Origin: Phaseolus vulgaris | Taxonomy: Eukaryota > Streptophyta > Magnoliopsida > Fabales > Fabaceae | Reading direction: 5' to 3' | Length of the DNA stretch: 64,000 bases | Assembly: GCF_000499845.2 (NCBI RefSeq) | Contig: NC_023750.2 | Location: 11,274,653-11,338,652, forward strand | Shown: positions 1 to 10,031 of the stretch, piece by piece | How the letters are laid out: the number at the start of each line of letters is the position of its first letter | How positions within the stretch are numbered: position 1 is the first letter of the stretch | The notes under the pieces: model-generated | Told to the model about the DNA's origin: nothing | Database searches by the model: none | The model's input: the letters and a program-made list of their open reading frames with translations, nothing else | Program-made: the position numbers and the translations under genes

Positions 1-425
1 TTCTTATACAAAGAAGAGGTATTGGAGTTTCAAGGATTTTGTTGAGAAGGTTTTGATCTGCCACGATGAAAGAGATTGTAGTTTGATTTATGATTAAAAA
101 AATGACCACCACAAGAGGAATTGGTGAAGGCAGGGCGATATTGTGAAGAATGGTGATATGGAGAATGAGCAGAAGCCACATTAGCTTGAATAAACTGGAG
201 TTAGAAATTTTATACCTGGTAAAGCGTTCTTCTTGGGCAAACAGAAGGGCCTCAATTTAGTTAGTGTATAGGGATCAGTTATGGATGTTATAGCAGTAAT
301 AAAAGAATTGTAATCTTCAGGAAAACCTTTAAGAATGTTGTCTATATGATCAATAGGGAGACAGGGGCACCGATAGCCACAAGCATATTGACACCAGTCT
401 TGATATCATGCAAATATGAAGTGAT
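1..425 (-). pseudogene. degenerate Ty1/copia gag fragment
   Basis: Translated on the minus strand in shifting frames, this stretch resembles the C-terminal half of a copia gag. The helical UBN2-like part, with a short 'SITSYLHDIKTGVNML' run near 430-380, is followed leftwards by a Ser/Asn/Gln-rich tail. It has many stops and frameshifts and is certainly not functional. It lies immediately 3' of the pol remnant on the same strand, the wrong order for a single copia element, so it probably belongs to a second copy or a rearrangement. The window edge cuts it off before any zinc knuckle. The identification rests on weak pattern similarity. Confidence 0.4.
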
Positions 426-469
426 GGATCTGTCACTCTTTGGAGTCTTTAACTATAACTTTAGTTTCT

Positions 470-3085
470 AAACTTTAGCTCGCGTATGGGATGAAAACTG
501 GGTTCCAAGACAGTGCTAAATTTCTGCAGTTGCATCAAGAGTGCATGTTAGTGTAAGATATAAAATTGTATATAGTTGGAAAATAGTTATTCAATATGGT
601 TTGATTTTGAATGAAGAACTGTATTGCAATGAGAAGAAGTTCATTAAGGTTGTCACACCATATCATATGTTATTTAGTAGGCTTTATTTGAAGATCAATG
701 AGAAAAGATTTTAAACACTTTATTTCACTAACAAGAGCAGTCATGACTCTAAATTCAACTTTAGTGTTTAATTTAAACATTGAGTGTTGTTTCTTTGTAG
801 TCCATGATAAAAGATACAGTGGACTTCATATATGGAGAATCAAATGTTCAATCTACATCACAGTAACATGTGATATTGAAGTTCTTAGATGGATGAAATA
901 TTAAGTCATGGTTTATTGTCACATTCATGTATCTAAGGACTCTCTTTACAACTTTAATAGAGTGGTCAATGCATGAATTGACATAGCTTGTTGACAACAA
1001 AAGCTATGCTTGGTCTTGTTAGTACTTCATACTAAAGAACCCTAGTTATTGATCTGTGTAAAGTTGGATCTTCAAATTCTTCAATGGTTTCAATAGTAAG
1101 GTTTTATATAAAGGCTAAATGAGTCTTGATTAGCTTTGCATTGGACATTTTCACTTTCCAAATCTTAGAAGTACTTTGTTTGGTTGAGAAAAAATGTCAT
1201 CAATGGTGTTAGATACTTCTATCCCAAGAAAGAAACTCAAATCACTGAGATTTTAACAGGGTAATTGATTATGAAGTTTCATAATTAAAGCCTTAATAAC
1301 CTTTAGAAAGTTTCCAATTATTGAAATATCATCAACATGTATAATAATATATGTGATGGAGTCTTCTTTGGTGTGAAAAAGGAGGAATCACATTTTTCTG
1401 GTGAAAAGTTGAGATGAAGAAGAGTAAAACTTACTCTTACAAACCAAGCTCTTAGAGCTTGCTTTAAGCTGCAAAGAGACGTTTTCAGTTTGCATGCCAG
1501 ATTAGGATTTGATGAAATGAACCCTTTAGGTTGTTTGATATAAAACCTCCTCTTCAATGTTAATGTTAACTCATATGATTTTCCATCCTCTTGAGATTGG
1601 TATATTGAGAACCATTTTTGTTGTACTTTCTCTCATTACAAGACTAAAGGTCTCTTGATAATTGTTCTGGTACTGCCAATATAGTTCCATATCGCTCAAG
1701 AGTTGAGGCTAAGGGTAGTTTATATACTCTTTCCTCCTTCAACCCGTCGAGGAGCCTTTTAAGAACAAAATTGTGACGGAGCACAAAAACTACAAAGCGG
1801 ACAATACCTCGAATGCGATGATTGATCCTAACGATGTTATCTCAACGGACTTGAGGTCAGAACAATAATCAAGGCCTTGTTTTTTAGAAAAATCTTGAGC
1901 ATCAAGCCTTACTTTATGCATGCCTATTTTTCCATTTGGATTACACTTGATTTTGTATATCCACTTTGAACCAATTGGTTTTCTGTTAGGTAGGGGGCAA
2001 CCAGATTCCCTGTCTTGTTTTGTATAAGTGCTTTGTATTCTTCCTTCATCGCAAACTGTCATTCAGGAATTAAGAAAGAACTTAGGAATTAAGAAAGAAC
2101 TTTTAACTGAGGATGAGATAATTTATAAAAGAAACACCCTAGGCTTAAAATTACCAATTTTTCCTCTAGTTACCATTGAATAAGTATTTTCAAAAACATA
2201 GTCACATTAAGTTTGGGTTGGCTGAGATGTAACATTGAAATTAGAGGTAGTTGTTTCAGATGATGTAAGTGTCAAAGTTTGAGTTGTGTTTTGATGAGGA
2301 AATGGTGATGGTTTAGTAGGAGTAGAAGCGATGATTTGAGGGATTTGGTTTTGGTTTGGTATAATTGGTGGTTCAGTAGGTTGTATTGTAGGTATGAGAG
2401 GGATGAAGGTTCTTTGATTGGATTGAGGAGAGGGTGAATCACATAGAAAGTAAGGGTTGTCTTTTAATGAAAATGTAGTTTCGTCAAAGATGATGTGTCT
2501 AACCGTATATAGTTTACCACTTGAGGTGATGGAATTGTATCCTTTGTGCTTTATGATATACCCTTAAAAGATAAATGGTATATATCTTAAATCCATTGTG
2601 TGCCTATTATAAGGTTTGGTATCCAAAGGTTTTAAAGATGGAGAAATATAGTGTTTTGGAGACTTGTAATGTCAGGTTGGGGATAATATTTTGTTAATGG
2701 TGAAAATAGTTGTAGCAAAGGTTGTAGACCAATATTTTGAGGGAAAACTTAGGCTAGCATGGTGAGACCAACCTTTGTGATATGCCTATGCTTCCTCTCA
2801 AGTGTCCTATTTTTTTCATATGTATAAGCACAACTTAGTCTATGAACTTGAGACTTTAAGATCTTTGTCAAAGTAAGACATGTTAGACTTGATTACCTAA
2901 AGATGTTTAAGCTCCAAAGATATGGTCTTTTGATGATCATGAATGAAGATGAATATGTTGTAGATGTGTCTAGGATGTTTTAACTTTTTGTGTAATTGTT
3001 ATCTGAGTCTCTAACACAATGGTATCCATAAGGTCAACACCAAATAAACTTAAAATGAGTTAAAATGTTTTTGAAGAGGGGAAAA
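470..3085 (-). pseudogene. degenerate Ty1/copia pol remnant (integrase, RT, RNase H)
   Basis: Read leftwards on the minus strand, this holds the end of an integrase (about 3080-2600, including a recognisable 'RKHRHITKVGLTMLA' stretch), the start of RT (2062-1790, with 'KPIGSKWIYKIKCNPNGKI'), a later RT part (1557-1318, with 'CKLKTSLCSLKQALRAWF'), and an RNase H with connection tail (about 910-480, with 'SWTTKKQ' and 'WCDN'). The order IN-RT-RH is copia-like. Multiple frameshifts and stops make it non-coding. No LTRs could be paired with it. It is the oldest-looking element in the window. The family call is solid; the boundaries are approximate. Confidence 0.7.
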
Positions 3086-3254
3086 TTGTTTTAAAATGTT
3101 TTAAAAAAAATTGATTAAATTTTTTTAATCGATTAAATAGTTGTTGATATAATTCAAAAAAGGATAATCGATTATCTCGTTAATAATCTATTAAACCAAT
3201 GAACAATTTTAGTGTTTTCGTAATTCTTTTAGTGTTTTCAGAATTCTCAGTATA
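3086..3254. other. AT-rich spacer with ATCGATTA-like words
   Basis: Left flank of the Tat-A insertion. It is AT-rich and repeats words such as TTAATCGATTAAA. The right flank after 10031 has a similar composition, as expected if Tat-A landed in one older AT-rich repeat. No gene is seen. Confidence 0.5.
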
Positions 3255-3259
3255 CTAAC
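3255..3259. repeat. target-site duplication CTAAC, left of Tat-A
   Basis: CTAAC directly precedes the TG of the 5' LTR and matches 10027-10031 after the 3' LTR. This fixes both element ends. Confidence 0.9.
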
Positions 3260-4106
3260 TGTACCGACCAGTTCCCGGGCGTTGACTAACCACTGGTAAT
3301 GTTGGTGCCACGTAAGCGGGCGGGTCCCACGAGCAGCGCGGATCGGTACCTCGCGAAGCACATGCGCCAAGGAGTCGAGAGTGGATAGAAATCAATCATC
3401 CGGATGTACTGACTTGCCACTAGACAGTGTGGAGAGGTCGGACATCGAAAACCCAAACAGTAGAGATGGGCCACGAGAGGTGGATCCCAGATCACACACC
3501 AGTTATCAGTAAGAGAGAAGCCTAGATCACGAGTGCCCATGCGTGTAGAGTGGATGACGCGTTCAGGCGTAACACAAAGTGTAGAACCACTGGAAAGATA
3601 TGACTCGTGAGGATCGCGAGCCAGGGGTGAGCTGCATGCATGGCACGTGAAAAGCTAGGGCACTCCCAGAGGCGGGTGACCCCAAAGATCAGGTGCACAA
3701 GGAGGCATCCAGGTGGTCATCCCGTCAGAGGTTGCACTCCAGTTAAGGGACCCCACGCGCTAGGTTATCCTGAGAGTAAGGTAACAACAGTGTTGGGCCC
3801 GCCCATCAAAAAGGCCCATTTCAGGTAAATAAGAAACCCTAGTTTTAGTCTATAAATAGTAAGTAAACAAACTTGGCAAGAGAGAGGCTCTTGCGCCGTT
3901 AACACACACAGTAGCAAGATTATACAGTTTTCGATGTTTCCTAGCCCTAGTACTGACTTGAGCATTGGAGTGCAAACGACCGCTAGGGAGCCCTTTGTCT
4001 TTGTGTTTCAGGTGTTCATACAAGAAAGGCACAGGCGAACGCAAGGACTCTGGACGTAAGCGTGACGTAGGCGCACGAAGGCGTTTCGAGTCAACCGGCA
4101 GGAACA
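3260..4106 (+). repeat. Tat-A 5' LTR
   Basis: Begins TGTACCGACC and ends GGAACA. It carries a TATAAATA box at 3851-3858 and matches 9202-10026 along its length with scattered substitutions and small indels. Short ORFs inside it are not thought to be genes. Confidence 0.93.
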
Positions 4107-4126
4107 TTTGGCGCCCACCGTGGGGC
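4107..4126 (+). other. Tat-A primer binding site
   Basis: TTTGGCGCCCACCGTGGGGC directly follows the LTR. The same site follows the Tat-B 5' LTR and, in reverse complement with small changes, lies next to the Tat-C 5' LTR. The priming tRNA was not assigned. Confidence 0.85.
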
Positions 4127-4174
4127 ACGATACAAAACACTGTCCCACTAGCAAAAAGCAGGAAAACCCAAGAG

Positions 4175-5540
4175 ATGAGAAGTACGAGGCAGGGATCTGT
4201 TGCACCGAACGGGAGTGAAGGTCTCACCCTGCAAAAGGTTATGGAGATGATGCAAGCCCTTCAGGAAGAGGTGGCCTCGTCAAAGGCAAACCAAGAACGC
4301 ATCCATGCTAACTTGGTAGCGTCGCAAGCCACAAGTGAAGAACTGCGCCGTTCAAATGAGGAACTGCGCAGAGACCTACGAACCCACGCGGCCGAGCATG
4401 AAGGTGCAGACCAGGAGCCTGCGACACCACCCAGAGAGTTCCCAACACCTTTCTCGCAAGAGATTGTGGACACAGTAATACCAGCCACGCTCGTAGGGCC
4501 CAAGGTGACCTTCACCGGGGTGGAAGACCTGGAGGCCCACCTTACGGCTTTCCATACACAAATGATGCTGGTTGGGAGCTCCGATGCAGTGTGGTGCAAG
4601 CTGTTCATGAGTACTTTGGCAGAAGCGGTGATGGACTGGTTCGTCAGCCTCTCCGATGGCCATGTAACGTCGTTCCCGCAACTCACAAAGCTGTTCAGGG
4701 CACAATACATCGCGAATCGAGCCCCCCGTCAGTCCCCTATGACCTCTTTGATGTAAGACAGTATCAAGGAGAGTCTTTGAAGGAGTTCCTCCATCGCTTT
4801 GGAGCGCAAGTGGTGAGGTTAAACCTCATAAAAGAAAAGATTATGGTGCACGCGTTTAGGAAGGGCATCGTTCCGGGACCCTTCAGCGAGGCGTTCATCC
4901 GGAACCATCCCAAGACCTTCGCCGAAATAAAGCGTCACGCGGTGGCTCATATTACGACGGAAGAAGAAGTTAGTGAGAAGCGCACATGTGTGGTCCCCAC
5001 CCGGCCACGCGCGGCAGGTCGTCCTCAAACCCTGAGGGTCCACGAGGCGACGACAGATATGAAGGCCCCCGCGAAGCAGCAGCCCTATCAAAGGCCTAAT
5101 ACGAGGGGGCGCGGGAGAGATAATGTGCTGTCAAGGCATGACTTTATAGTAGAATTGAAAGACCTCATCGCTATCCAAACATAGCGGAGAGACTGAAGGT
5201 GCCTCCCAAGACCGACAAGAGGCTCGAGCCCAACAAGAACGCCTGGTGTAAGTTCCACCAAGCATACGGCCACCCCATACAAAATTGCTTAGTGTTAGCA
5301 CACCAGCTAAACGAGTTGGTGAAGAACAGTCTCCTAAGAGATTACATGCAAGAGAAACAGGGGACCGAGGATGTGGCGACAACAAGGGGTGGCCCAGGGC
5401 ATGAAGTCCCTATGCACGGTGAGGTTCACACCATCGCGGGAGGATTCTCGGGTGGAGGCTGTATCGCCTCTCAGTGAAGGAGATATGTGAGGACAATGAT
5501 GTCGGTGGAAGCACCAAGAACCAACGACGTTTTCGACGTT
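4175..5540 (+). pseudogene. Tat-A gag (frameshifted)
   Basis: Capsid/nucleocapsid polyprotein of the Retrotran_gag type. The likely start is the ATG at 4175 (MRSTRQ), matching the N-termini in Tat-B and Tat-C. A helical N-terminal part is followed by the conserved capsid block with 'AHLTAFHTQMML' and 'WFVSLSDGHV'. The frame changes near 4735 and again near 5180, and a TGA interrupts it at 5475-5477. The nucleocapsid has a CX2HX4HX4C knuckle around 5248-5290 ('WCKFHQAYGHPIQNC'), a variant of the usual CCHC knuckle shared by the other Tat copies here. It is broken and cannot make full Gag. Confidence 0.88.
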
Positions 5541-6010
5541 GACCTGGTTTTCACCAAGGCCAACTTGGAGGATGTCGTACCCCATGACAATGATCCGGTG
5601 GTAATCTCAGGATAACCGCGGGAAGGAAAGTGCACCAAGTACTAGTAGATCAGGGAAACTCAGCAGACGTAATGTTCTGGGCAACTTTCAACAAACTGCA
5701 ACTATCCACCGACATTGTAAGGACCTATGACGGCTGTCTCTACGGTTTTGCAGGAGACCGGGTAGAGGTGCGAGGATACCTGGAGTTGAAGACCACCTTC
5801 ACAGATGGCATCGCGTCACGAACGGAGAGCATCAGGTACCTCGTCGTCAACGCCTTATCTGCTTATAACATGTTGTTGGGTAGACCAACGCTAAATAGGT
5901 TGGGAGCGGTACCATCGACAAGGCACATGAAAATGAAGCTACCGGACCTGACCTGACAGTAAAGATGATTACCATCAAATCAGACCAGAAGGAGGCCAAG
6001 CGATGCTACA
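5541..6010 (+). pseudogene. Tat-A aspartic protease region
   Basis: Retropepsin-like protease. The active-site block 'VLVDQGNSADVMF' is at about 5638-5676, and the flap-to-C-terminal block 'YNMLLGRPTLNRLGA' is near 5863-5910. The ORF opens at 5630 and stops at 5956, before the region expected to lead into RT. A frame break lies upstream near 5610. The catalytic Asp is present. It lies between gag and the deletion that removed RT. Confidence 0.85.
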
Positions 6011-6488
6011 AGAATAGCCTCAAGGCAAGGTGAGGGGTATCTATGGTCACTAATGGACCACCGTACACTGAGGGAAGTCCCCTGCCCAAGATCAGCCACT
6101 CGAGGATAGAGAGATTGGGGAGAGAATCTCCAACCGAAGCAACATCCCCGGCCAGACGGCGCGAACCCCAGTTGAGAAGACCATAGAGGCTAGAACTGGG
6201 GTAACCAGTGATGATCGACCAGGCGATTGGTTCGGCCCCTGAACAAAGACAAGGTCAGTTTCAAGGTCTTACACACAGGGGAAGCAGAGTATGCTAAGAG
6301 CCTGGGGAGAAACACCAGGTACCAAGGAATGCAGCCCTGTTAGTTCCACACCCGGTCTCTCCCGTGGGGACCAATTCCCTCAGGAGAACAAAGATCTTTG
6401 GGACGAAACACGCAAGCTTAAGGCGCGGAAGCAGGGCTCGGTTCCTTGCACATGGAATGCAGCTGACTTCAAGTCTTACTTCAGTTAA
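6011..6488 (+). pseudogene. Tat-A pol deletion junction and integrase C-terminal tail
   Basis: After a decayed stretch following the protease, the sequence passes into a short ORF (6291-6488) whose end 'GSVPCTWNAADFKSYFS' matches the last residues of the Tat-B and Tat-C integrases. RT, both RNase H domains and the integrase core, about 3 kb or more in Tat-C, are missing between them. The exact junction could not be placed because the sequence between about 6010 and 6400 is degenerate. Confidence 0.7.
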
Positions 6489-6515
6489 GCAAAAATATTG
6501 TACATGGTAGTAGAG

Positions 6516-6556
6516 GACGCTCTTTTTCCCTTACCAGGGTTTTTTAATGAGGTCCC
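6516..6556 (+). promoter_or_regulatory. conserved post-pol inverted-repeat/T-run element (Tat-A)
   Basis: CTCTTTTTCCCT, then a short loop, then AGGGTTTTTTAATGAGG. The CCCT/AGGG arms are complementary and T runs flank them. The same block lies just after pol in Tat-B (59493-59534) and Tat-C (45766-45808, reverse strand). A role in RNA 3'-end formation or packaging is possible but unproven. Confidence 0.6.
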
Positions 6557-6600
6557 CAGATAATTACGATTGAAATATTTTCTCGATTTATGTACAATTC

Positions 6601-7431
6601 AGTTAAAGAACTTGTTTTCCTTGCGTTAGAGGTCTTGTGAGCGGAGAGGTAGGTTCGTAGAGAACACCTCCCCTCTCGAGTGAAAGCGCTAAGGTTGAAC
6701 GAAATAGTTCGCCAGATAAATCCTCCTCGCCCTCGAGCGAAGCTGAGGTCAGTTAAAGAACTTGTTTTCCTTGCGTTAGAGGTCTTATGAGCGGAGAGGT
6801 AGGTTAATAGAGAACACCTCCCCTCTCGAGTGAAAGCGCTAAGGTTGAACGAAATAGTTCGCCAGATAAATCCTCCTCGCCCTCGAGCGAAGCTGAGGTC
6901 AATTAAAGAACTTGTCTTCCTTGCATTAGAGGTCTTGTGAGCGAAGAGGTAGGTTCGTATTGAACACCTCCCCTCTCGAGTGAAAGCGCCAAGGTTGAAC
7001 GAAATAGTTCGCTAGATAAATCCTCCTCACCTTTAAGCGAAGCCGAGGTTAGTCAAAACGTTTGTTTTCCTCGCGTTAGAAGCCTTGGAAAGGTAGGTTC
7101 GCAGAGAACACCTCCCCTCTCGAGTGAAAGCGCTAAGGTTGAACGAAATAGTTCGCCAGATAAATCCTCCTCGCCCTCGAGCGAAGCTGAGGTCAGTTAA
7201 TAGATAAATCTTCCTCGCCCTCGAGCGAAGTTAAGGTCAGTTAATAGATAAATCCTCCTCGCCCTTGAGCGAAGTTGAGGTCAGTTGAGAATTAATTCTC
7301 CTTGCACTAGAAGCCTTACGAGCAAAGAGGTAGGTTCGTGAGAAAACACCTTCCCTCGTGAGTGAAAGCGCTAAGGTAAGATAAAATAATTCGCCAGATA
7401 AATCCTCCGCGCCTTTGAGCGAAGCCGAGGT
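6601..7431 (+). repeat. Tat-A tandem repeat array, about 150-bp units
   Basis: Units start at 6601, 6751, 6901 and 7051 (period 150), followed by two shorter 44-bp units (7195 and 7239) and a last diverged long unit (7283-7431). Each long unit contains two related sub-motifs around CGAGYGAARG...AGGT. The array sits between the 3' ends of pol and the antisense gene. Confidence 0.9.
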
Positions 7432-7676
7432 CAATCGAGAGTTTGTTTCCCTTGCGAAGAACGCCAAGGCAGAACAACCAAGTTCATAGTTAAACCTCTT
7501 CTCAAGGTAAGGGGAACATACAACAACGCTAAAAAAAATGTCTTTGCGCCAGGCACCATGACAGAGCAGTTACGAGAACCAAAAGCAGTTCGACATATAG
7601 AAATAAAGCATATATGAGTTCAGGAAATAAAAGGTTCCGAACAGATAATAGAGTTTATACATCAGCCAAATACGAA

Positions 7677-8647
7677 TCAAGGAAAAACCTCAGGAACGAT
7701 TTTCCCGTCTTCAACCCGGTTCGATGTGGAGAAGACTGTGGCATCCATTCCAGGATACACGCAGGCAACTTGAGCAAGAGCATCCTTAAAACCCCCGTCG
7801 TAAGCATCGAGAACGTCTCCCGTCAGGTCAGCCTCAGTTTCTTCAAACCTTTTGGCTTGCTGACGGAATTCAGCCTTCGCCCGATCCAGCTGTGCTTCAA
7901 GACTGGTGGACCTTTGTTCAAGCCCCGTAACCCTGGCCTTAGACTCCTCCTCGGCCTCTTCCAGCTCGAAGACCCGAACCCGCAGGGACAGAACTCTCGC
8001 CTTCAGCGTAGTAACCTTTTGGCGCTTGGTGTGGAGTAACTTTGAGAAATGAACCAACTCCTCTCTCAGAGTAGCCTCGCGGGAAGCAAACGAGCGAGCC
8101 AGCGAAAAGCCCCCTGATTCAACCCTGGACAGCAAAGCATGGAACTGAGCAATGAGTGCCCCAAAGTTGAAGTCCAGTCTCTCTCTGGCAGCAGCTTCAT
8201 CCAGATCCGCAGTTACCCCTTGCTGAAAGCCCTTGAGAAAATGTTGAAGGGTAGGGGGCAGTTCAGGGACGAGAGGAGTAGAAGTGCCAGCTCCACCAAG
8301 GTTAGGGGGGAGGGGAACACCAGTTACGCGACTCTGGGGCGAAACAGAGCGACCAGAAGAAGAAGAGAGTGAAGTCCTCACCGGCGTAGATTTAGGCCTT
8401 TTGCATGTTGGCCCCTCTGAAGAATCCTCGTCCGACTCGATCATCACCGCTTTGCCCTTGCAAGGGAGTGAGGTGGGAGACGATTGGACAGCGGGGAGAG
8501 CAGTTTCGGGTCGAAAAGTGCGGGCAAGGGCGCGACGATGGCGGCAGTGCGGGCACGTTGGTGAAAGGTTTCTATTTCTCTGGAGACCCCATGAAGACGG
8601 GCAAGAATGTCAATTAGCCTCGCTCGTTTTTCCTCACTCAGAACCAT
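7677..8647 (-). pseudogene. Tat-A antisense gene, coiled-coil exon (5' part lost)
   Basis: Encoded on the strand opposite to gag. From an ATG at 8647 (MVLSEEKRARL) it reads a short Lys/Arg-rich helix matching the start of exon 2 in the other Tat antisense genes. A frameshift near 8450-8470 follows, then an acidic patch and 'CKRPK' NLS-like motif, a Ser/Pro linker, about 180 residues of heptad-rich coiled coil, and a C-terminus with 'VACVYPGMD' and 'VEDGKIVPE'. The globular exon-1 domain of Tat-B and Tat-C was not found upstream, and no clean acceptor AG precedes the ATG. Function unknown. Confidence 0.7.
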
Positions 8648-9185
8648 GCCAGCATACAAGGTCCAAGAAGATATGGAGATAAACCATGCAAATGTGCGGA
8701 AGGAAAACGCAAACGCGACGTTACAATAACAAGAAACAGCCATCCCAGAGTTTAGGGTTTCTTAAATCAAAGGGAAGCCCAGAAACAGAAAGTGATCAAT
8801 ACAAAGGTTAAGCAACACATGCAGTTAACCAAAACCAGTAAACAGGTGTAAATGAATCAGGGTTCATACATGCGGTCATTAGTGAGAGAAGGAAGAAATG
8901 CGTAAAGCGAGCGCGCGAATGCTTGAGGAAGAAGGCAAAACGGTCAAAGAGTTTCGGAGAATGATGTAACAAGCTATTAGATGCGCGCGTTTTCAAGAAG
9001 AATTCGAAAGCAAACAAAGAAGCGTAAGCGACGTTAAACCCTAGTCGTTGATCAAAGACACGTGCGCACTGACAAGACAGACCCAGAAAGACGTCATTTT
9101 GGCACCGTATTTATGTCCTGTCGCACAGAGCCACATAGGTCATCCAGGGTAAGGACTTAGCCTCTTTGTTGAACGAGTTGCAACT
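8648..9185 (-). promoter_or_regulatory. Tat-A antisense gene upstream region
   Basis: The region between the antisense coding part and the polypurine tract holds no convincing ORF. A palindromic G-box CACGTG is at 9059-9064, in a place comparable to one upstream of the Tat-C antisense gene (41400-41405). It is inferred to hold the antisense promoter and 5' UTR; this is not demonstrated. Confidence 0.4.
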
Positions 9186-9201
9186 CGAGGCTGGGGGCTT
9201 G
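9186..9201 (+). other. Tat-A polypurine tract
   Basis: CGAGGCTGGGGGCTTG directly precedes the 3' LTR. It serves as the plus-strand primer site in LTR elements. The reverse complement of a similar tract is at 41249-41264 in Tat-C. Confidence 0.75.
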
Positions 9202-10026
9202 TGTACCGACCAGTCCCCGGGCGTTGACTAACCACTGGTAATGTTGGTGCCACGTAAGCGGGCGGGTCCCACGAGCAGCGCGGATCGGTACCTTGCGAAG
9301 CACGTGCGCCAAAGAGCCGAGAGTGGATAGACATCAGTCATTTGGATGTACCGACTTGCCACTAGACAGTGTGGAGAGGTCGAACATCTAAAACCCGAAC
9401 AGTAGAGATGGGCCACGAGAGGTGGATCCCATATCACACACCAGTTATCAGTAAGAGAGAAGCCTAGATCACGAGTGCCCATGCGTGTAGAGTGGATGAC
9501 GCGTTCAGGCGTAACACAAAGTGTAGATCCACTGGAAAGATATGACTCATGAGGATCGCGAGCCAGGGGTGAGCTACATGCATGACACGTGAACAACTAG
9601 GGCACTCCCAGAGGCGGGTGACCCCAAAGATCAGGTGCACAAGGAGGCATCTAGGTGGTCATCCCGTCAGAGGTTGCAGTCCAGTTAAGGGACCCCACGC
9701 GCTAGGTTATCCGGATAGTAAGGTAACAATAGTGTTGGGCCCGCCCACCAGAAAGGCCCGATAAACAGGAAACCCTAGTTTTAGTCTATAAATAGTAAGT
9801 AAACAAACTTGGCAAGAGAGAGGCTCTTGCGCCGTTAACACGCACAGAGTAGCAAGATTATACAGTTTTCAGAGCCCTAGTACTGACTTGAGCGTCGGAG
9901 TGCAAACGGCCGTTAGGGCGCCCTTTGTCTTTGTGTTTCAGGTGTTCATACAGGAAAGGCACAAGTGAACGCGACGTAAGCGTGACGTAGGCGCACGAAG
10001 ACGTTTCGAGTCAAACGATAGGAACA
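9202..10026 (+). repeat. Tat-A 3' LTR
   Basis: TGTACCGACC...GGAACA, 825 bp, with TATAAATA at 9787-9794. It is 22 bp shorter than the 5' LTR through small indels near its 3' end. Confidence 0.93.
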
Positions 10027-10031
10027 CTAAC
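10027..10031. repeat. target-site duplication CTAAC, right of Tat-A
   Basis: Matches 3255-3259. Confidence 0.9.

Larger units (their letters stand above)
3260..10026 (+). mobile_element. Tat-A: Ty3/gypsy (Tat lineage) LTR retrotransposon, pol-deleted derivative
   Basis: A complete 6.8-kb insertion with two LTRs (847 and 825 bp), TG...CA ends, a 5-bp TSD (CTAAC), a primer binding site and a polypurine tract. Internally it has gag, protease, a scrap of the integrase C-terminus, 150-bp tandem repeats and an antisense coiled-coil gene. RT, RNase H and nearly all of integrase are missing, so it could only have moved with enzymes supplied by a relative. Tat lineage is inferred from similarity of gag and protease to Tat-B and Tat-C, which carry the diagnostic second RNase H. 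Confidence 0.92.

Noticed and set aside
3286..4227. ORFs inside the Tat-A LTR, also present at 9228-9764
   Set aside because: They recur because the LTRs are copies, have no domain and overlap each other on both strands.
6601..7431. CRISPR-like repeat array
   Set aside because: Units are contiguous 150-bp tandem repeats without unique spacers, inside a plant retrotransposon.
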